NCBI GenBank assembly: GCA_016936505.1
Contig: JAFGXS010000071.1
Coordinates: 1 to 64,000, forward strand
Length of the DNA stretch: 64,000 nucleotides
Direction: 5' to 3'
Source of the DNA: Bacteroidales bacterium
Lineage (GTDB): Bacteria > Bacteroidota > Bacteroidia > Bacteroidales > F082
Shown: positions 7,490-17,347 of the stretch, piece after piece
Layout: each line of letters starts with the position of its first letter
How positions within the stretch are numbered: the first letter of the stretch is position 1
Made by a program: the position numbers and the translations under genes
Notes under the pieces: generated by a model
Seen by the model: only the letters and a program-made list of their open reading frames with translations
Database searches by the model: none
Told to the model about the DNA's origin: nothing

Positions 7490-10153
7490 ATGAAAAAAGT
7501 CTATGTTGGAATTACAACGGTCGTTTTAAGTCTCTTTTTAGCTGGAACTTTAGCTAAATCGCAGGACTTAGGAGCCACTTTTTGCTGGCATTATAATGAG
7601 ATTTATGGCGGCGATTCTTATGCATACAACAAGTCCTTGGCTAAAAAGGGTCTTCCCGATGACAATACTCACTGGTCGGTGACTACTGAATGGTGGGAGA
7701 ATATGGCTGAAGAGATTGAATACTCCGGAATTGATTTTGTTGCTCTGCTTGCCAGAGGTACTACACCTGATGCACCTGATCGAGGAAATGGCAACCCAAA
7801 CCATATTAGTAAATTGGTCGATGCCATGAACCTGACTGGTGCTACCTTTAAGTTGTGTATTTTCGACGACTGTCCTAATTCATGGACTGGTGCAAAAAAT
7901 TGGAATGAATCGGGAGGCGCCGTATATTCAACAGATAATCCAAAGTTTGATTGTTCAGTTACGACAAATTGGCAATACATCTACGATTATAATATCAAGC
8001 CTACTATTCAAGCAATACCTGACGCAAAAAGATACAAGATTGACGGCCGAATGGTTATTTGGTTTTGGGGGGCGAAGCCTTCGTGGATGACAAATTTGCA
8101 AGGCAATCTTTCGCGAATCCTGACTCATATCAAAACCAGATGTCAGGCTGATTTTGGTTTTACTCCTTACTTAATCATTGAGAAGAGTTGGCTCGATAAC
8201 GATAATACCATTACAACGGCACACGCAGATGGAGTGCACGGATGGTTTACATCAGCATCACAAATTTCTTATTCCCTTTGGAAAAAAGCTGATGGAACAT
8301 GGTGGAATGGTCAGAAATTCGGTGCTTTATGCCCGGGTTTTGGCTATCCAGGCCATGAGCCTTTTATGGATCCTAAGATGGGGTATCCCACCGGGAATGA
8401 AAGGCGGTTAATAGCTGGTTTAGATGCGACGGTAGGTGCAGGTGCTCGGAGTACTTTAGTGGAGGGATTTACCGATGCAGCAGAAGCAGCAGCTTTATGG
8501 CGAAGTGGTGATGTTCAATATTATGATTACCCAAATGAACGACTCAATGTGTTACGACGATATACAGCCGATCCTTATCCAAGTACTTTAAAAATTCAAG
8601 CTGAAGCCTGCGATGCATTATCTGATTTAACAACCGGAAATAGTGGTGGTGCTTATCGACGTGGAGGTAATTTAGATATCCTTAAATGTTCTGATACAAA
8701 TGGAGGATGGTATGTTACAGCTACCGGACCGAACGAATGGATGGAATGGAAAGAGTTACCTCTTTTATCAAATACAAAGTTTCAATTGAGATATAAATCA
8801 ACTGCTGCGTCATCAATAAAGTTCTCTGTTGATGGGACTACATTAGGTACAATAAGTCTACCTTCCACAAATGGTGCTTGGTCGACTATTGATGCGGGCA
8901 ACTACACCACCGGTAGTAACAGTTTACATACGGTACGATTAACAATTGTATCCGGATCACCAGATATTAATTATTTTAAACGAGTGAATGATAGTTCAAC
9001 TGGGATTCAGACATTGCAGGCTGAAGACGCCAGTTATAGCGGTGCCGTGTTTTCTAATAATCAAACAGGCTACCATGGTGACGGCTTTATTGACTTTCAA
9101 AATAATGCAAACGATTATATTCAATGGACGGTGAACCGGGCATCAGCCGGAAGTTGTGAATTAACTTTCAGATATGCTCTGCCAAACGGTGGTCGTCCAT
9201 TGGAATTGAAGGTGAATGGGGTAGTAAAAGTAACGTCATTGGATTTCCCGGCTACTGGTGATTGGACAACCTGGCAAACAGTTTCTACAACACAGTCGTT
9301 GAACGCCGGTGCAAACACCATCAAACTGACCAGTATCGGGAGCAATGGTGGCAATATTGACGAACTCGTTGTTACGCCACTTGGAAGCTATTTAGATGAA
9401 TGTGAAGTTTTGACCGGATGGAGTACCAATGGTTCAAACACCCTGACGTTAAACACATCGAGTTTGATGCAGGGAACCGGTTGTGTTCAAATGATAGGAA
9501 GTGGTACCGATGAATTTAAAAAAGTTTTCTCTCCGGCTTATAATTCAGGAGTAACAGCTGCCAACGGTGTTCTGACATTTTGGTATTATGTTTCTGATGT
9601 GTCCAAATTGAGTAATGGTGGCCAAGTTGAGATTTCAAGCAGTGGAGGTCCTGATGTGAACGAGTACAGCTGGAGCCTATTGACCGGTTTAACCAATGGA
9701 TGGAACGAAGTAACCTTGAATATCAGTGATGCGAATGTCATTGGAACGCCCAATTTGAGTGCGATAGATTGGTTCAGGATTTACCACAGTAAATCAGCTT
9801 CCATCACAACCAGGATTGATGGCATGCAACTAGTCAATTCCTCATTATTAAAAGGCGCTCAAATAGCGAATGGTATTGATGAATCGGATTTGATTGAGGA
9901 AGTAAAAACTGTCAACATCTATCCCAATCCCTATCATCAGGGTACTTTGTATATAGATCTAAATGGATTTGAAAATGCAGACCATGTTCAGGTTAAAATA
10001 TTCAGTCTCGCAGGTCAATTGGTGCATGAGGAAACAGTACTGAATACCGGGCAGGCTAAACTGAATCTGACCGGTAGATTGGATGAATCCGTTTATCTTG
10101 TTGCCATTGAATCGAATGAGTCCAGAGTTGTTAAAAAATTGATTGTGAGATAG
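7490..10153 (+). CDS. Secreted DUF5010 protein with CBM35-like, CBM6-like, jelly-roll and T9SS domains
   Basis: This 887-residue paralogue of the preceding product has a signal peptide (1-24), DUF5010 (about 26-355), a CBM35-like module (365-497) and a CBM6-like module (503-630). It lacks the Big_2 domain. It carries an extra beta-sandwich module (about 633-780; DECEVLTGW, FWYYVSD, NEYSW, IDWFRIY) that also occurs in the sulfatase at 21666, then a T9SS tail (IYPNPYHQG...KKLIVR). The extra module is probably sugar-binding (inference). DNA similarity to the neighbouring gene is very high over the 5' part of the DUF5010 domain and falls off after it, which points to gene conversion or partial replacement. 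A terminator follows directly. Confidence 0.82.
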   Translation: MKKVYVGITTVVLSLFLAGTLAKSQDLGATFCWHYNEIYGGDSYAYNKSLAKKGLPDDNTHWSVTTEWWENMAEEIEYSGIDFVALLARGTTPDAPDRGNGNPNHISKLVDAMNLTGATFKLCIFDDCPNSWTGAKNWNESGGAVYSTDNPKFDCSVTTNWQYIYDYNIKPTIQAIPDAKRYKIDGRMVIWFWGAKPSWMTNLQGNLSRILTHIKTRCQADFGFTPYLIIEKSWLDNDNTITTAHADGVHGWFTSASQISYSLWKKADGTWWNGQKFGALCPGFGYPGHEPFMDPKMGYPTGNERRLIAGLDATVGAGARSTLVEGFTDAAEAAALWRSGDVQYYDYPNERLNVLRRYTADPYPSTLKIQAEACDALSDLTTGNSGGAYRRGGNLDILKCSDTNGGWYVTATGPNEWMEWKELPLLSNTKFQLRYKSTAASSIKFSVDGTTLGTISLPSTNGAWSTIDAGNYTTGSNSLHTVRLTIVSGSPDINYFKRVNDSSTGIQTLQAEDASYSGAVFSNNQTGYHGDGFIDFQNNANDYIQWTVNRASAGSCELTFRYALPNGGRPLELKVNGVVKVTSLDFPATGDWTTWQTVSTTQSLNAGANTIKLTSIGSNGGNIDELVVTPLGSYLDECEVLTGWSTNGSNTLTLNTSSLMQGTGCVQMIGSGTDEFKKVFSPAYNSGVTAANGVLTFWYYVSDVSKLSNGGQVEISSSGGPDVNEYSWSLLTGLTNGWNEVTLNISDANVIGTPNLSAIDWFRIYHSKSASITTRIDGMQLVNSSLLKGAQIANGIDESDLIEEVKTVNIYPNPYHQGTLYIDLNGFENADHVQVKIFSLAGQLVHEETVLNTGQAKLNLTGRLDESVYLVAIESNESRVVKKLIVR

Positions 10154-10170
10154 TTTAGGCCAAAACACCT

Positions 10171-10207
10171 AAGGCGGATATTGTAATGGTATCCGTCTTG
10201 GTTTTTT
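10171..10207 (+). terminator. Rho-independent terminator after the second DUF5010 gene
   Basis: A 10-bp stem (10171-10180 with 10190-10199, one G-T pair) encloses a 9-base loop and is followed by a six-T run at 10202-10207. It would end transcription of the first three secreted-protein genes, so the phosphoesterase gene at 10295 probably has its own promoter or relies on read-through. Confidence 0.75.
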
Positions 10208-10294
10208 GGGATTTTTGATTTCCGTCTACAACAAGAATCTCAATTATAGTATTGAAAATCAAGAAAAGTGAATTAGAATTACAATAGCCAAATC

Positions 10295-12724
10295 ATGAAA
10301 AAATCAGTTACAATTCTATTTCTGTTAATCTATTCTTCGGTGAGTTTGCTTGCTGGAAATATTGTGTATCCCTGGCGTTCAACAACAGCCATTGTCAAAA
10401 GTGGCGAAACGTTTGAAGTATGGTTCAATGCTAGTGCCGGTCAAGCGGTTAACTCTATTATATTGAAAGGGCCTTATAATGCTGTAAATGCCACTATTAC
10501 CAGTACAGAAATTAATACCTGGGTTTACGATCAATGGTCGGGTAATACCTACAACCAAAAAATAACGGTGACAGTGTCGCTAGATACACCTGCAGATCGT
10601 TATGATCTTGTTTTGAAAACATCAACTGGCGATGAGATTTCTTTAGCATCAGTAAAGGTGATCAAGGAATATAAAGACAGTTACTATATTATGCATATTT
10701 CAGATGCGCATAGGTGGCAAGGAACTTATGATACGCCTAATGTCATCCTACGTGAGATTTCGACCATTATTGATATTGCCAATATTATTGATCCCGAAAT
10801 TCTTGTTGAGACCGGAGATGGACATTATCCCAACACCAATAATATGGCCGTTACCGCACAACGAATTGATGATTATATGAATGGTTTTTTGCTTAATGGA
10901 TCTATTCCGGTGAAAGGGTTGAACAATGCCTATGCGCCGGTATTTATGGTGCCGGGAAACCATGATACGCCTCAAAAAAACTATCAATTGGAACCAGACA
11001 TGAAAACCCCCGCCACTTATTGGAATACATATTACGGACTTCAATCCTATGGGTTTAATTATGGTGAGGCTCGTTTTGTTGGCGTTAATAATGCATGGTT
11101 TCCCGATTCGAAAGGTACACCCAATTTCTCTCATCAGACCGATGAAGCATTAGCTTGGTTGACAAAAGCCGGAGCTGGAAATTTTAGAGTCGGATTTTGC
11201 CATGTGCCTCAGGAGTCTATTCCGCCATTTTACAATCCCTTTAGTAGTGTGGGAACTCCTTTGGATTTAATCCTCTGTGGACATGTGCATAGCGTCACTT
11301 ACAGTCCTTATGCCGTTGATAATAAGGCCATCGTTTATACAACAAGAACGTGTAGAGACGGCAACGCAAAAGCACCTTTTAATTTGTATGAAGTAGATGC
11401 AAAAAATGGAACTTATGTTCCGGTAAGTACAACAAACGGTGCACTTCAGGCCTTAGAAACGGCCAAAGATTACAATTCAAGCAAGCTGACGTTAACCTAT
11501 GGTGTGGAAAATAATGGCAGTAATTCTAATAATTCTGGCACTATTGTCAATAAATTTGACTTTACAATTTCCCGTGCCAGGATACGCTTTGTTATGCCCA
11601 AGGGAATGCCCTATTACATTACAAAAGGCATCATTAATCAGGAGTTTGATGGACCTGATTACCACATAGTAGATGTGAGGCTTGATCTGGAGGCAAACAG
11701 TACGACAACCGTGGAAATCAAAGCAGGGATAAAGCCCGATTTGTGTCCCGATGATCCCGATAAGGATGAGCCAGGTTATTGTGGATGTAGTGTGCCGGAG
11801 GGAAGCTGTACTATTCATGTAGAAGAAGTAACACTATCACCCGCCAGTGCAAAACTCAATCTTTTTGTTAGTCGACCATTTACAGCTACAGTCGTCCCTG
11901 CGAATGCAACTAATCAAGCACTAATCTGGTCAACAAGCAATGAAAATGTGGCTCGCGTTAATGCGGATGGGCTGGTCACGGCAGTAGCAGAAGGGGAAGC
12001 GATTATTATGGCCACTTTGGAAGATGGCGGAATGACTGCTGTTTCGGAAGTGACAGTTCTTCCAAATTACACCAACTACCAGGCTGAGGATGCTGAATAT
12101 AGTGGGCCGGTGCTAGCTGCCGATCAATCTGGATATAACGGTTCCGGTTTTCTTGATTACACCAATTCTTCAGGTGACTATATTAAATGGAGAGTATATG
12201 TTCCGTCGGGAGGTACTTATCCTTTGAGGTTCAGGTATGCATTAGCAGCCGGGAATCGTCCACTTCAGTTGGCAGTTAATGATGAAGTCCGAATTCCTTC
12301 TATCTCTTTTCCTGTGACCGGAAGCTTTCAAACGTGGATGGAATACACCACTGAACAGTTACTAAATGCAGGAACCAATACTATTACCCTTACAGCGATA
12401 GGATCTAGTGGTGGAAATTTTGATGAATTAAACATTGGAGGTTCGACAGGGATAAATAGTATGGATTCTTCGGAAAAAAATGTGTCTGTTTACCCGAATC
12501 CCTATCAGGATGGGAAATTAAATATTCATCTGAATGGGTCTGAAGATGAAGTTTTTGTCGTGATTAGAAATTTATTGGGACAAACTGTTTTTCAAAAAAA
12601 GATCTCAAACTCTTCGCATGAAATACTTGACGTTTCCGGTAAGTTGACCGATGCCGTATATTTTGTTTTGATAGGATCCGGTAAGTCTTGGGTTGTGCGC
12701 AAATTAATGGTTCAGCACAAATAG
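10295..12724 (+). CDS. Secreted calcineurin-like phosphoesterase with Big_2, CBM6-like and T9SS domains
   Basis: This 809-residue paralogue of the product at 2449 has the same architecture: signal peptide (1-21), YPWRSTTAIV beta domain, metallophosphoesterase core, beta domain, Cys-rich linker (CPDDPDKDEPGYCGC), Big_2 (about 508-592), CBM6-like module (about 596-725) and T9SS tail (VYPNPYQDG...RKLMVQ). Its core motifs are complete: SDAH, TGDG, PGNHD, FCHVP and CGHVH. It is therefore expected to be an active two-metal phosphoesterase on the cell surface or released. A sugar phosphate or phosphodiester on the target glycan is a reasonable but unproven substrate. It is the last gene of the secreted quartet; the SSS transporter gene follows after 182 bp. 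Confidence 0.87.
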   Translation: MKKSVTILFLLIYSSVSLLAGNIVYPWRSTTAIVKSGETFEVWFNASAGQAVNSIILKGPYNAVNATITSTEINTWVYDQWSGNTYNQKITVTVSLDTPADRYDLVLKTSTGDEISLASVKVIKEYKDSYYIMHISDAHRWQGTYDTPNVILREISTIIDIANIIDPEILVETGDGHYPNTNNMAVTAQRIDDYMNGFLLNGSIPVKGLNNAYAPVFMVPGNHDTPQKNYQLEPDMKTPATYWNTYYGLQSYGFNYGEARFVGVNNAWFPDSKGTPNFSHQTDEALAWLTKAGAGNFRVGFCHVPQESIPPFYNPFSSVGTPLDLILCGHVHSVTYSPYAVDNKAIVYTTRTCRDGNAKAPFNLYEVDAKNGTYVPVSTTNGALQALETAKDYNSSKLTLTYGVENNGSNSNNSGTIVNKFDFTISRARIRFVMPKGMPYYITKGIINQEFDGPDYHIVDVRLDLEANSTTTVEIKAGIKPDLCPDDPDKDEPGYCGCSVPEGSCTIHVEEVTLSPASAKLNLFVSRPFTATVVPANATNQALIWSTSNENVARVNADGLVTAVAEGEAIIMATLEDGGMTAVSEVTVLPNYTNYQAEDAEYSGPVLAADQSGYNGSGFLDYTNSSGDYIKWRVYVPSGGTYPLRFRYALAAGNRPLQLAVNDEVRIPSISFPVTGSFQTWMEYTTEQLLNAGTNTITLTAIGSSGGNFDELNIGGSTGINSMDSSEKNVSVYPNPYQDGKLNIHLNGSEDEVFVVIRNLLGQTVFQKKISNSSHEILDVSGKLTDAVYFVLIGSGKSWVVRKLMVQHK

Positions 12725-12906
12725 CTCGATCCAGGTCCTCACTTTTCTTAAATAACTTCTCCAAACTCCGTCCATTTTGAATGATGGTGTGTTGGGTAAT
12801 GGTGAAATATATGGTCCGCAGTGATGCTTTTAGTGCAGGGTGATTGGGTTCTTTAAGTATAAAATTATAAAGCCTGTTGTTTTTTCATATTAGCAATTTT
12901 AAAGTA

Positions 12907-15105
12907 ATGAATAGCAATTCTTTCTGGGGACTAACCATCCTTGATATAGTAATTATACTTTTCTATTTCGTATTGATTATTTTCATCGCCATGCGTGCCG
13001 CCAGAAAAATAAAAAATCGAGAGGATTACTTCATGGGTGGCAGACGTTTTGGAAAGCTTATCCAAACCTTTGCGGCTTTCGGCCAGGCGACATCGGTGGA
13101 AAATGTGACAACCACATCAACCATGGTTAATACCAATGGGGCCTCTGGTATATGGGCGATGTTGGCTGGTGGATTGATCAACTTGCCTGTATTCTGGATG
13201 ACGTCAATTTGGTACAGGCGGCTTCGGTTGCTTACCTTGGGTGATTTTTTTGAAGAACGTTACTGCTCCAAACGCATGGCGGCCTTTTACGCAGCTTGTC
13301 AATCAATTTTCTTTGTGTTGATTGCAGCCATTGGGTTTTTGGCAATGTCAAAAACAGTTTTGGCTGTGGCCACAAAACCTGTGTCCGAATTGAATGCATC
13401 AGAACGGGTAGAATATAATAAAGCCGTCGAACTCGAGAATTTGGAATCATTCGATTATGTGTTGCTTGACGATTTGCAGAAAGCACGTTTGGACGAGTTG
13501 CAGCTGCTCAATCCTCGAAAAGAGTATTCTTATTTTAACGAAAATTGGCTCATTTTTGTTGTCGCAGTTATTTCTTTCCTGTATGCAAGTAAAGGAGGGC
13601 TTACAGCGGCATTTATGGTTGATCTGGTGCAGGGGATATTCATAATTATCCTCTCCATTATGCTTATCCCTTTTGCAATGCAAAAAATCAACCTGCAATT
13701 CGGTAGTGATGGATTCCTTGGTGCCTTCCAGTCTATGCACAATGTCTTGCCGGCATCTTTCATGGAGGTCTGGGGGTCGCCTAACTTAATTGAATTTTCG
13801 TGGTTTTGGATCCTAGGGTTTTCTGTTATGATTGTCATCACAACAGCGGTTCAAGCCAATCAAATGACCGCTTGCGGCTCCGCTAAAGACGATTATACTG
13901 CTCGCTATGGATTTGTTTCTGGCATGTTGCTAAAGCGCTATACTAGTGTCATGTGGGGGTTGGTGGCATTGCTGACGGTTGTGCTCTACGGTAATTCAAT
14001 CTCTGACCCTGATTATGTTTGGGGACATGCCACACGCGATTTGCTTGGCCCTCTGAATATGGGTTTGGTGGGATTGATGATTGCCTGCCTTATTGCAGCC
14101 TTGATGTCTTCAGCTTCAACGTTTATGCTGACAGCTGCCGCTTTGATCACCAATAATTTGTACCGCCCATTTCGTCCCAATTGCTCCGAAAACCATTATA
14201 TATGGGTTGGACGAGTTTTTAGCGCGTTGTATATGTTGTTTTCAGCTTACATCGCCACGCAGTGCAGTGGGCTGTTTGAACTGTTTAAAATGACCATGAT
14301 GTTCAATTGCATCCTGGCAGCCGCTTTTTGGCTTGGGATGCTTTGGAGGCGATCCAATTCAGCTGGGGCATGGACATCCATGGTGGTCATGTTTATTGCC
14401 ACGGTCGTTCTGCCTTTTGGTGCGCCGATGCTTCCTGGGATACGAAACTCCGAATACCTAGCCAAAACAACTCAGGCTATTCCTGTCGCTCGAACTTATA
14501 CGGCTCGTGAGATGGATGTTCGACAACGCAATGAGGCCATTGATTCCTGGGATAGGTTGAATGCTATTGGTAAGTCTGAAGGACAACGTCCTGTGACCTT
14601 TGGTATGGGGGATAAGTTCGAGAAAAATGTACTGCTCCCTAAAAAATCAATTTTCTGGAGCGAAGGTTTGGATATCACTGGCGGGCAAGTTATAGGGAAA
14701 GGGTATTTGAAGGTCGAGCTATTCGCGTTGGATTGGCTGGGATGGGATTTATCCAATAATTCTTATTCTTTGAACGAAACTTTAACCTTCATTTTCCGCA
14801 TTATCTTCCCATTTGTCATTTTAATGTTGGTGTCATTATGTACAAAGCCTCAGAAACGAGAAGAGTTAGATCAGTTTTATGGCAAAATGCTTACGCCAGT
14901 AGTCGGGTCTCACGACGATGATGTACGAGAGATGGAACTTACTCGCGCATGTCCCAATCGATTTGACCATTTGAAAATTTTCCCTGCTTCGAATTGGGAA
15001 TTCCGTAAGTGGAATTTGGTTGATTGGCTTGGAATATTGGTTTCCTGCGTTGCAGTATTAAGTGTGGTGGCTTTGTTGATCTTTATCGTGAGCCTAGGGA
15101 GTTAA
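12907..15105 (+). CDS. Sodium:solute symporter family (SSS) transporter
   Basis: A polytopic membrane protein of 732 residues starting at the ATG at 12907; the frame is open further up to a TTG at 12877, but the peptide there is not hydrophobic and ATG is preferred. The start of the first helix (LTILDIVIILFYFVLIIFI) and the phrase RAARKIKNREDYFMGGRRFGK are typical of SSS/SGLT-type sodium symporters. About 13-14 membrane segments are visible, with a large soluble insert near residues 145-200 and another at about 520-610. Family members carry sugars, sialic acid, inositol or organic acids across the inner membrane. The GH130 gene starts 3 bp after its stop, so a mannosyl sugar is a likely cargo (inference). 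Confidence 0.88.
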   Translation: MNSNSFWGLTILDIVIILFYFVLIIFIAMRAARKIKNREDYFMGGRRFGKLIQTFAAFGQATSVENVTTTSTMVNTNGASGIWAMLAGGLINLPVFWMTSIWYRRLRLLTLGDFFEERYCSKRMAAFYAACQSIFFVLIAAIGFLAMSKTVLAVATKPVSELNASERVEYNKAVELENLESFDYVLLDDLQKARLDELQLLNPRKEYSYFNENWLIFVVAVISFLYASKGGLTAAFMVDLVQGIFIIILSIMLIPFAMQKINLQFGSDGFLGAFQSMHNVLPASFMEVWGSPNLIEFSWFWILGFSVMIVITTAVQANQMTACGSAKDDYTARYGFVSGMLLKRYTSVMWGLVALLTVVLYGNSISDPDYVWGHATRDLLGPLNMGLVGLMIACLIAALMSSASTFMLTAAALITNNLYRPFRPNCSENHYIWVGRVFSALYMLFSAYIATQCSGLFELFKMTMMFNCILAAAFWLGMLWRRSNSAGAWTSMVVMFIATVVLPFGAPMLPGIRNSEYLAKTTQAIPVARTYTAREMDVRQRNEAIDSWDRLNAIGKSEGQRPVTFGMGDKFEKNVLLPKKSIFWSEGLDITGGQVIGKGYLKVELFALDWLGWDLSNNSYSLNETLTFIFRIIFPFVILMLVSLCTKPQKREELDQFYGKMLTPVVGSHDDDVREMELTRACPNRFDHLKIFPASNWEFRKWNLVDWLGILVSCVAVLSVVALLIFIVSLGS

Positions 15106-15108
15106 TCT

Positions 15109-16164
15109 ATGAAGACTTTATTTAAACATAATAATATAAAATCATTACTGATGGAGAACAAAAATACTGCTCTAGCTAAAACGGCATTGATAGCAGAAGC
15201 GGTTCCTAATATGCCTTGGGAGCCTAAACCTGAAAATTGTAAAGAAATTGTTTGGCGACACAGTACCAATCCGATTATCAATTTGCATCCGATGCCGAAG
15301 GCTCGAAGCGTATTCAATAGTTGCGTTGTGCCTTGGGGTGATGGGTTTATTGGTGTGTTCAGGGTTGATTCGCTGTCAATGGATCCTAATTTGCATCTGG
15401 GCTCAAGTCCCGATGGTATAAATTGGACAATTGAAGAAGAACCAATCAGTTTTATCTCTGCCGACCCGGCATTGGGTCAAATTACAGTGGCTTACGACCC
15501 TCGACTGAGTAAAATTGAAGACAAGTATTACATCACTTGGTGCAATGCATATTATGGTGCTACTATTGGACAGGCCTGGACAACCGATTTCAAAACTTTC
15601 CACCAACTCGAAAATGCGTTTTTACCATATAATCGGAATGGGGTGTTGTTTCCCAAGAAGATTGGGGGGAAATTTGCCATGCTCAGCCGTCCGATGGGTT
15701 TGGGGATGGCAGTCAATTACGGTGATATTTTTTACAGTGAAAGTCCCGATTTGACTTATTGGGGAAAACACCGTATTGTCTTTACTCGTGGACCCCTAAA
15801 ATGGGAACGTGTTAAAATTGGCCCGGGTCCAATCCCAATTGAAACCACCGAAGGTTGGTTGTTGCTTTATCACGGGGTGACTGATACTTGCGATAGTTTT
15901 GTTTACAGTATGGGGGCTGCCATATTGGATATTGCAGAACCTTCAAAAGTGCTTTATCGGTGTAAATTCCCGCTTATGACACCCGAAAAAGATTACGAAA
16001 CAGCCGGTTATGTCGGTAATGTTGTTTTTCCAACAGGGGTGATTGCCGATGGCGCAACTGGACGTCTGGCTATCTACTATGGTGCTGCTGATACCTATAC
16101 GGGCATCGTTTATGCGAATATAGACGAAATTATTGCGTATGTTAAAGAGAATGCGTGGGAATAA
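15109..16164 (+). CDS. GH130 family mannoside phosphorylase-like protein
   Basis: A 351-residue cytoplasmic protein with five-bladed beta-propeller features of GH130. These include NPII...HPMPKARSVFNSCVVPW, the catalytic-acid region AYDPRLSKIEDKYYITW, and the phosphate-side region WERVKIGPGPIPIETTEGWLLLYHG. GH130 phosphorylases cleave beta-mannosides with phosphate to give mannose 1-phosphate. The retained Lys and His in KIGPGP...YHG argue for a phosphorylase rather than one of the GH130 hydrolases that lost the phosphate site, but residues cannot be placed exactly by eye. There is no signal peptide. GGGAG-like bases precede the ATG at 15109; an internal ATG at 15151 is the alternative start. 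It is coupled to the transporter gene, so import and phosphorolysis are probably linked. Confidence 0.88.
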   Translation: MKTLFKHNNIKSLLMENKNTALAKTALIAEAVPNMPWEPKPENCKEIVWRHSTNPIINLHPMPKARSVFNSCVVPWGDGFIGVFRVDSLSMDPNLHLGSSPDGINWTIEEEPISFISADPALGQITVAYDPRLSKIEDKYYITWCNAYYGATIGQAWTTDFKTFHQLENAFLPYNRNGVLFPKKIGGKFAMLSRPMGLGMAVNYGDIFYSESPDLTYWGKHRIVFTRGPLKWERVKIGPGPIPIETTEGWLLLYHGVTDTCDSFVYSMGAAILDIAEPSKVLYRCKFPLMTPEKDYETAGYVGNVVFPTGVIADGATGRLAIYYGAADTYTGIVYANIDEIIAYVKENAWE

Positions 16165-16315
16165 ATAGTGTAATTCAGTATATTATTACATTGTTAGTTG
16201 TGTTCCTTAGATGCATATTCCTGGTTTAGAGCTGTGATTGTTTTGTTGATATAACAATGCATTGTAATGATTGTCTAATGAAAGGATTTGACTGTATATA
16301 ATTAATTCTTAAATT

Positions 16316-17263
16316 ATGAAAAATATATTTATTATTAGTTTGGTTTTGTGTGTTTTTTTTTCAAGCTCATCATTTGCAACAAAAAAATGTGTATTTATTG
16401 TAAAAGTTGATGAAGCAGCTGATCAGGTGATTATTGATTATTTGAATGCCAATGGTTACGAAGTTATCGTTTCTGTCGCTAATGGCACTGTGCCATTTGG
16501 GGTTTATGATCTGGCTGTGATTAGTGAAACGAATGGATCAACTGATGCCGTTTGGAAGGCATTCAGGAATGCTCCTTTGCCTTTTGTTGCGTTAAAGACT
16601 TTTTGTGCCCGATCTCATTCCAATTCATTGGCCTGGCTTAATACAAGCCTTACAGGAACCGATTATGCCAATACAAATGATCGGTCAGTTGCCTCTGTTG
16701 CAGAAACACATCCTATTCTTCGGGGAGTGACATCAAATCCCACTTTTGTTGAAGAACAACCAATCGATCCTAATACCAATGTTGCTCCATTCGCCCTGCA
16801 GTGGGTGAATTTTCCATCGTTACCTTCAGGGGCAACTGTAATTACTACTGTTACCATTGGAACAGGTAATGATTATACTCTTACAGAACCGATTCCGCAG
16901 ATTATTGCCTTTGAGAGAGGAACCTCGATGAACATCGCAACGTTGACCAATAGAGCAGTAATGGCAGGATTCAATTTTAATGCAAATCCATATTTAACTT
17001 CCGAGGCTTTAAAAGTCATCAAGCAGTCCTGTGATTGGGTTATCGCATCCAATGCAACGGCCATCCAAGATGTGGTTCCTGCGGCGCTCCTAAAAAGAGT
17101 AGGTCGAGAGTTGTTGAATCCAACTAACTTGGATGTTGAAGTTTATAGTCTTGCAGGTTTACGAATCATTTGCTCCAAAGAATCCGCTATTAGTCTTGAT
17201 GGGTTAACTGCCGGGATCTATGTAGCAAAAACAACCGCTGGGGTATTGAAGTTTGTATTGTAA
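16316..17263 (+). CDS. Secreted protein of unknown function with T9SS-like tail
   Basis: I do not recognise a named family. The 315-residue product has a signal peptide (1-22, FFSSSSFA). Its main domain (about 24-250) starts like a Rossmann or glutamine-amidotransferase-like fold (CVFIVKVDEAADQVIIDYLNANG, then GVYDLAVISE), resembling ThuA-type domains found with CBM6 and Big_2 in environmental Bacteroidota. The last ~60 residues (LNPTNLDVEVYSLAGLRI...LDGLTAGIYVAKT) look like a T9SS sorting domain, though without a clear YPNP. It lies between the GH130 and alkaline phosphatase genes on the same strand, so a role in the same surface process is likely; the function is open. Confidence 0.7.
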   Translation: MKNIFIISLVLCVFFSSSSFATKKCVFIVKVDEAADQVIIDYLNANGYEVIVSVANGTVPFGVYDLAVISETNGSTDAVWKAFRNAPLPFVALKTFCARSHSNSLAWLNTSLTGTDYANTNDRSVASVAETHPILRGVTSNPTFVEEQPIDPNTNVAPFALQWVNFPSLPSGATVITTVTIGTGNDYTLTEPIPQIIAFERGTSMNIATLTNRAVMAGFNFNANPYLTSEALKVIKQSCDWVIASNATAIQDVVPAALLKRVGRELLNPTNLDVEVYSLAGLRIICSKESAISLDGLTAGIYVAKTTAGVLKFVL

Positions 17264-17347
17264 TAATTGTGTGTTTTGCCAATAAAGTAGTTTTAGGTTG
17301 GAATTTATGTAATTATCCTTCCTGATTAACGAAAATTTTATAAGGAT

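Noticed and set aside
16316-17263. Firm call as ThuA-type trehalose utilisation protein
   Set aside because: The fold start is similar but the diagnostic motifs are not clear enough, so it is left as unknown.
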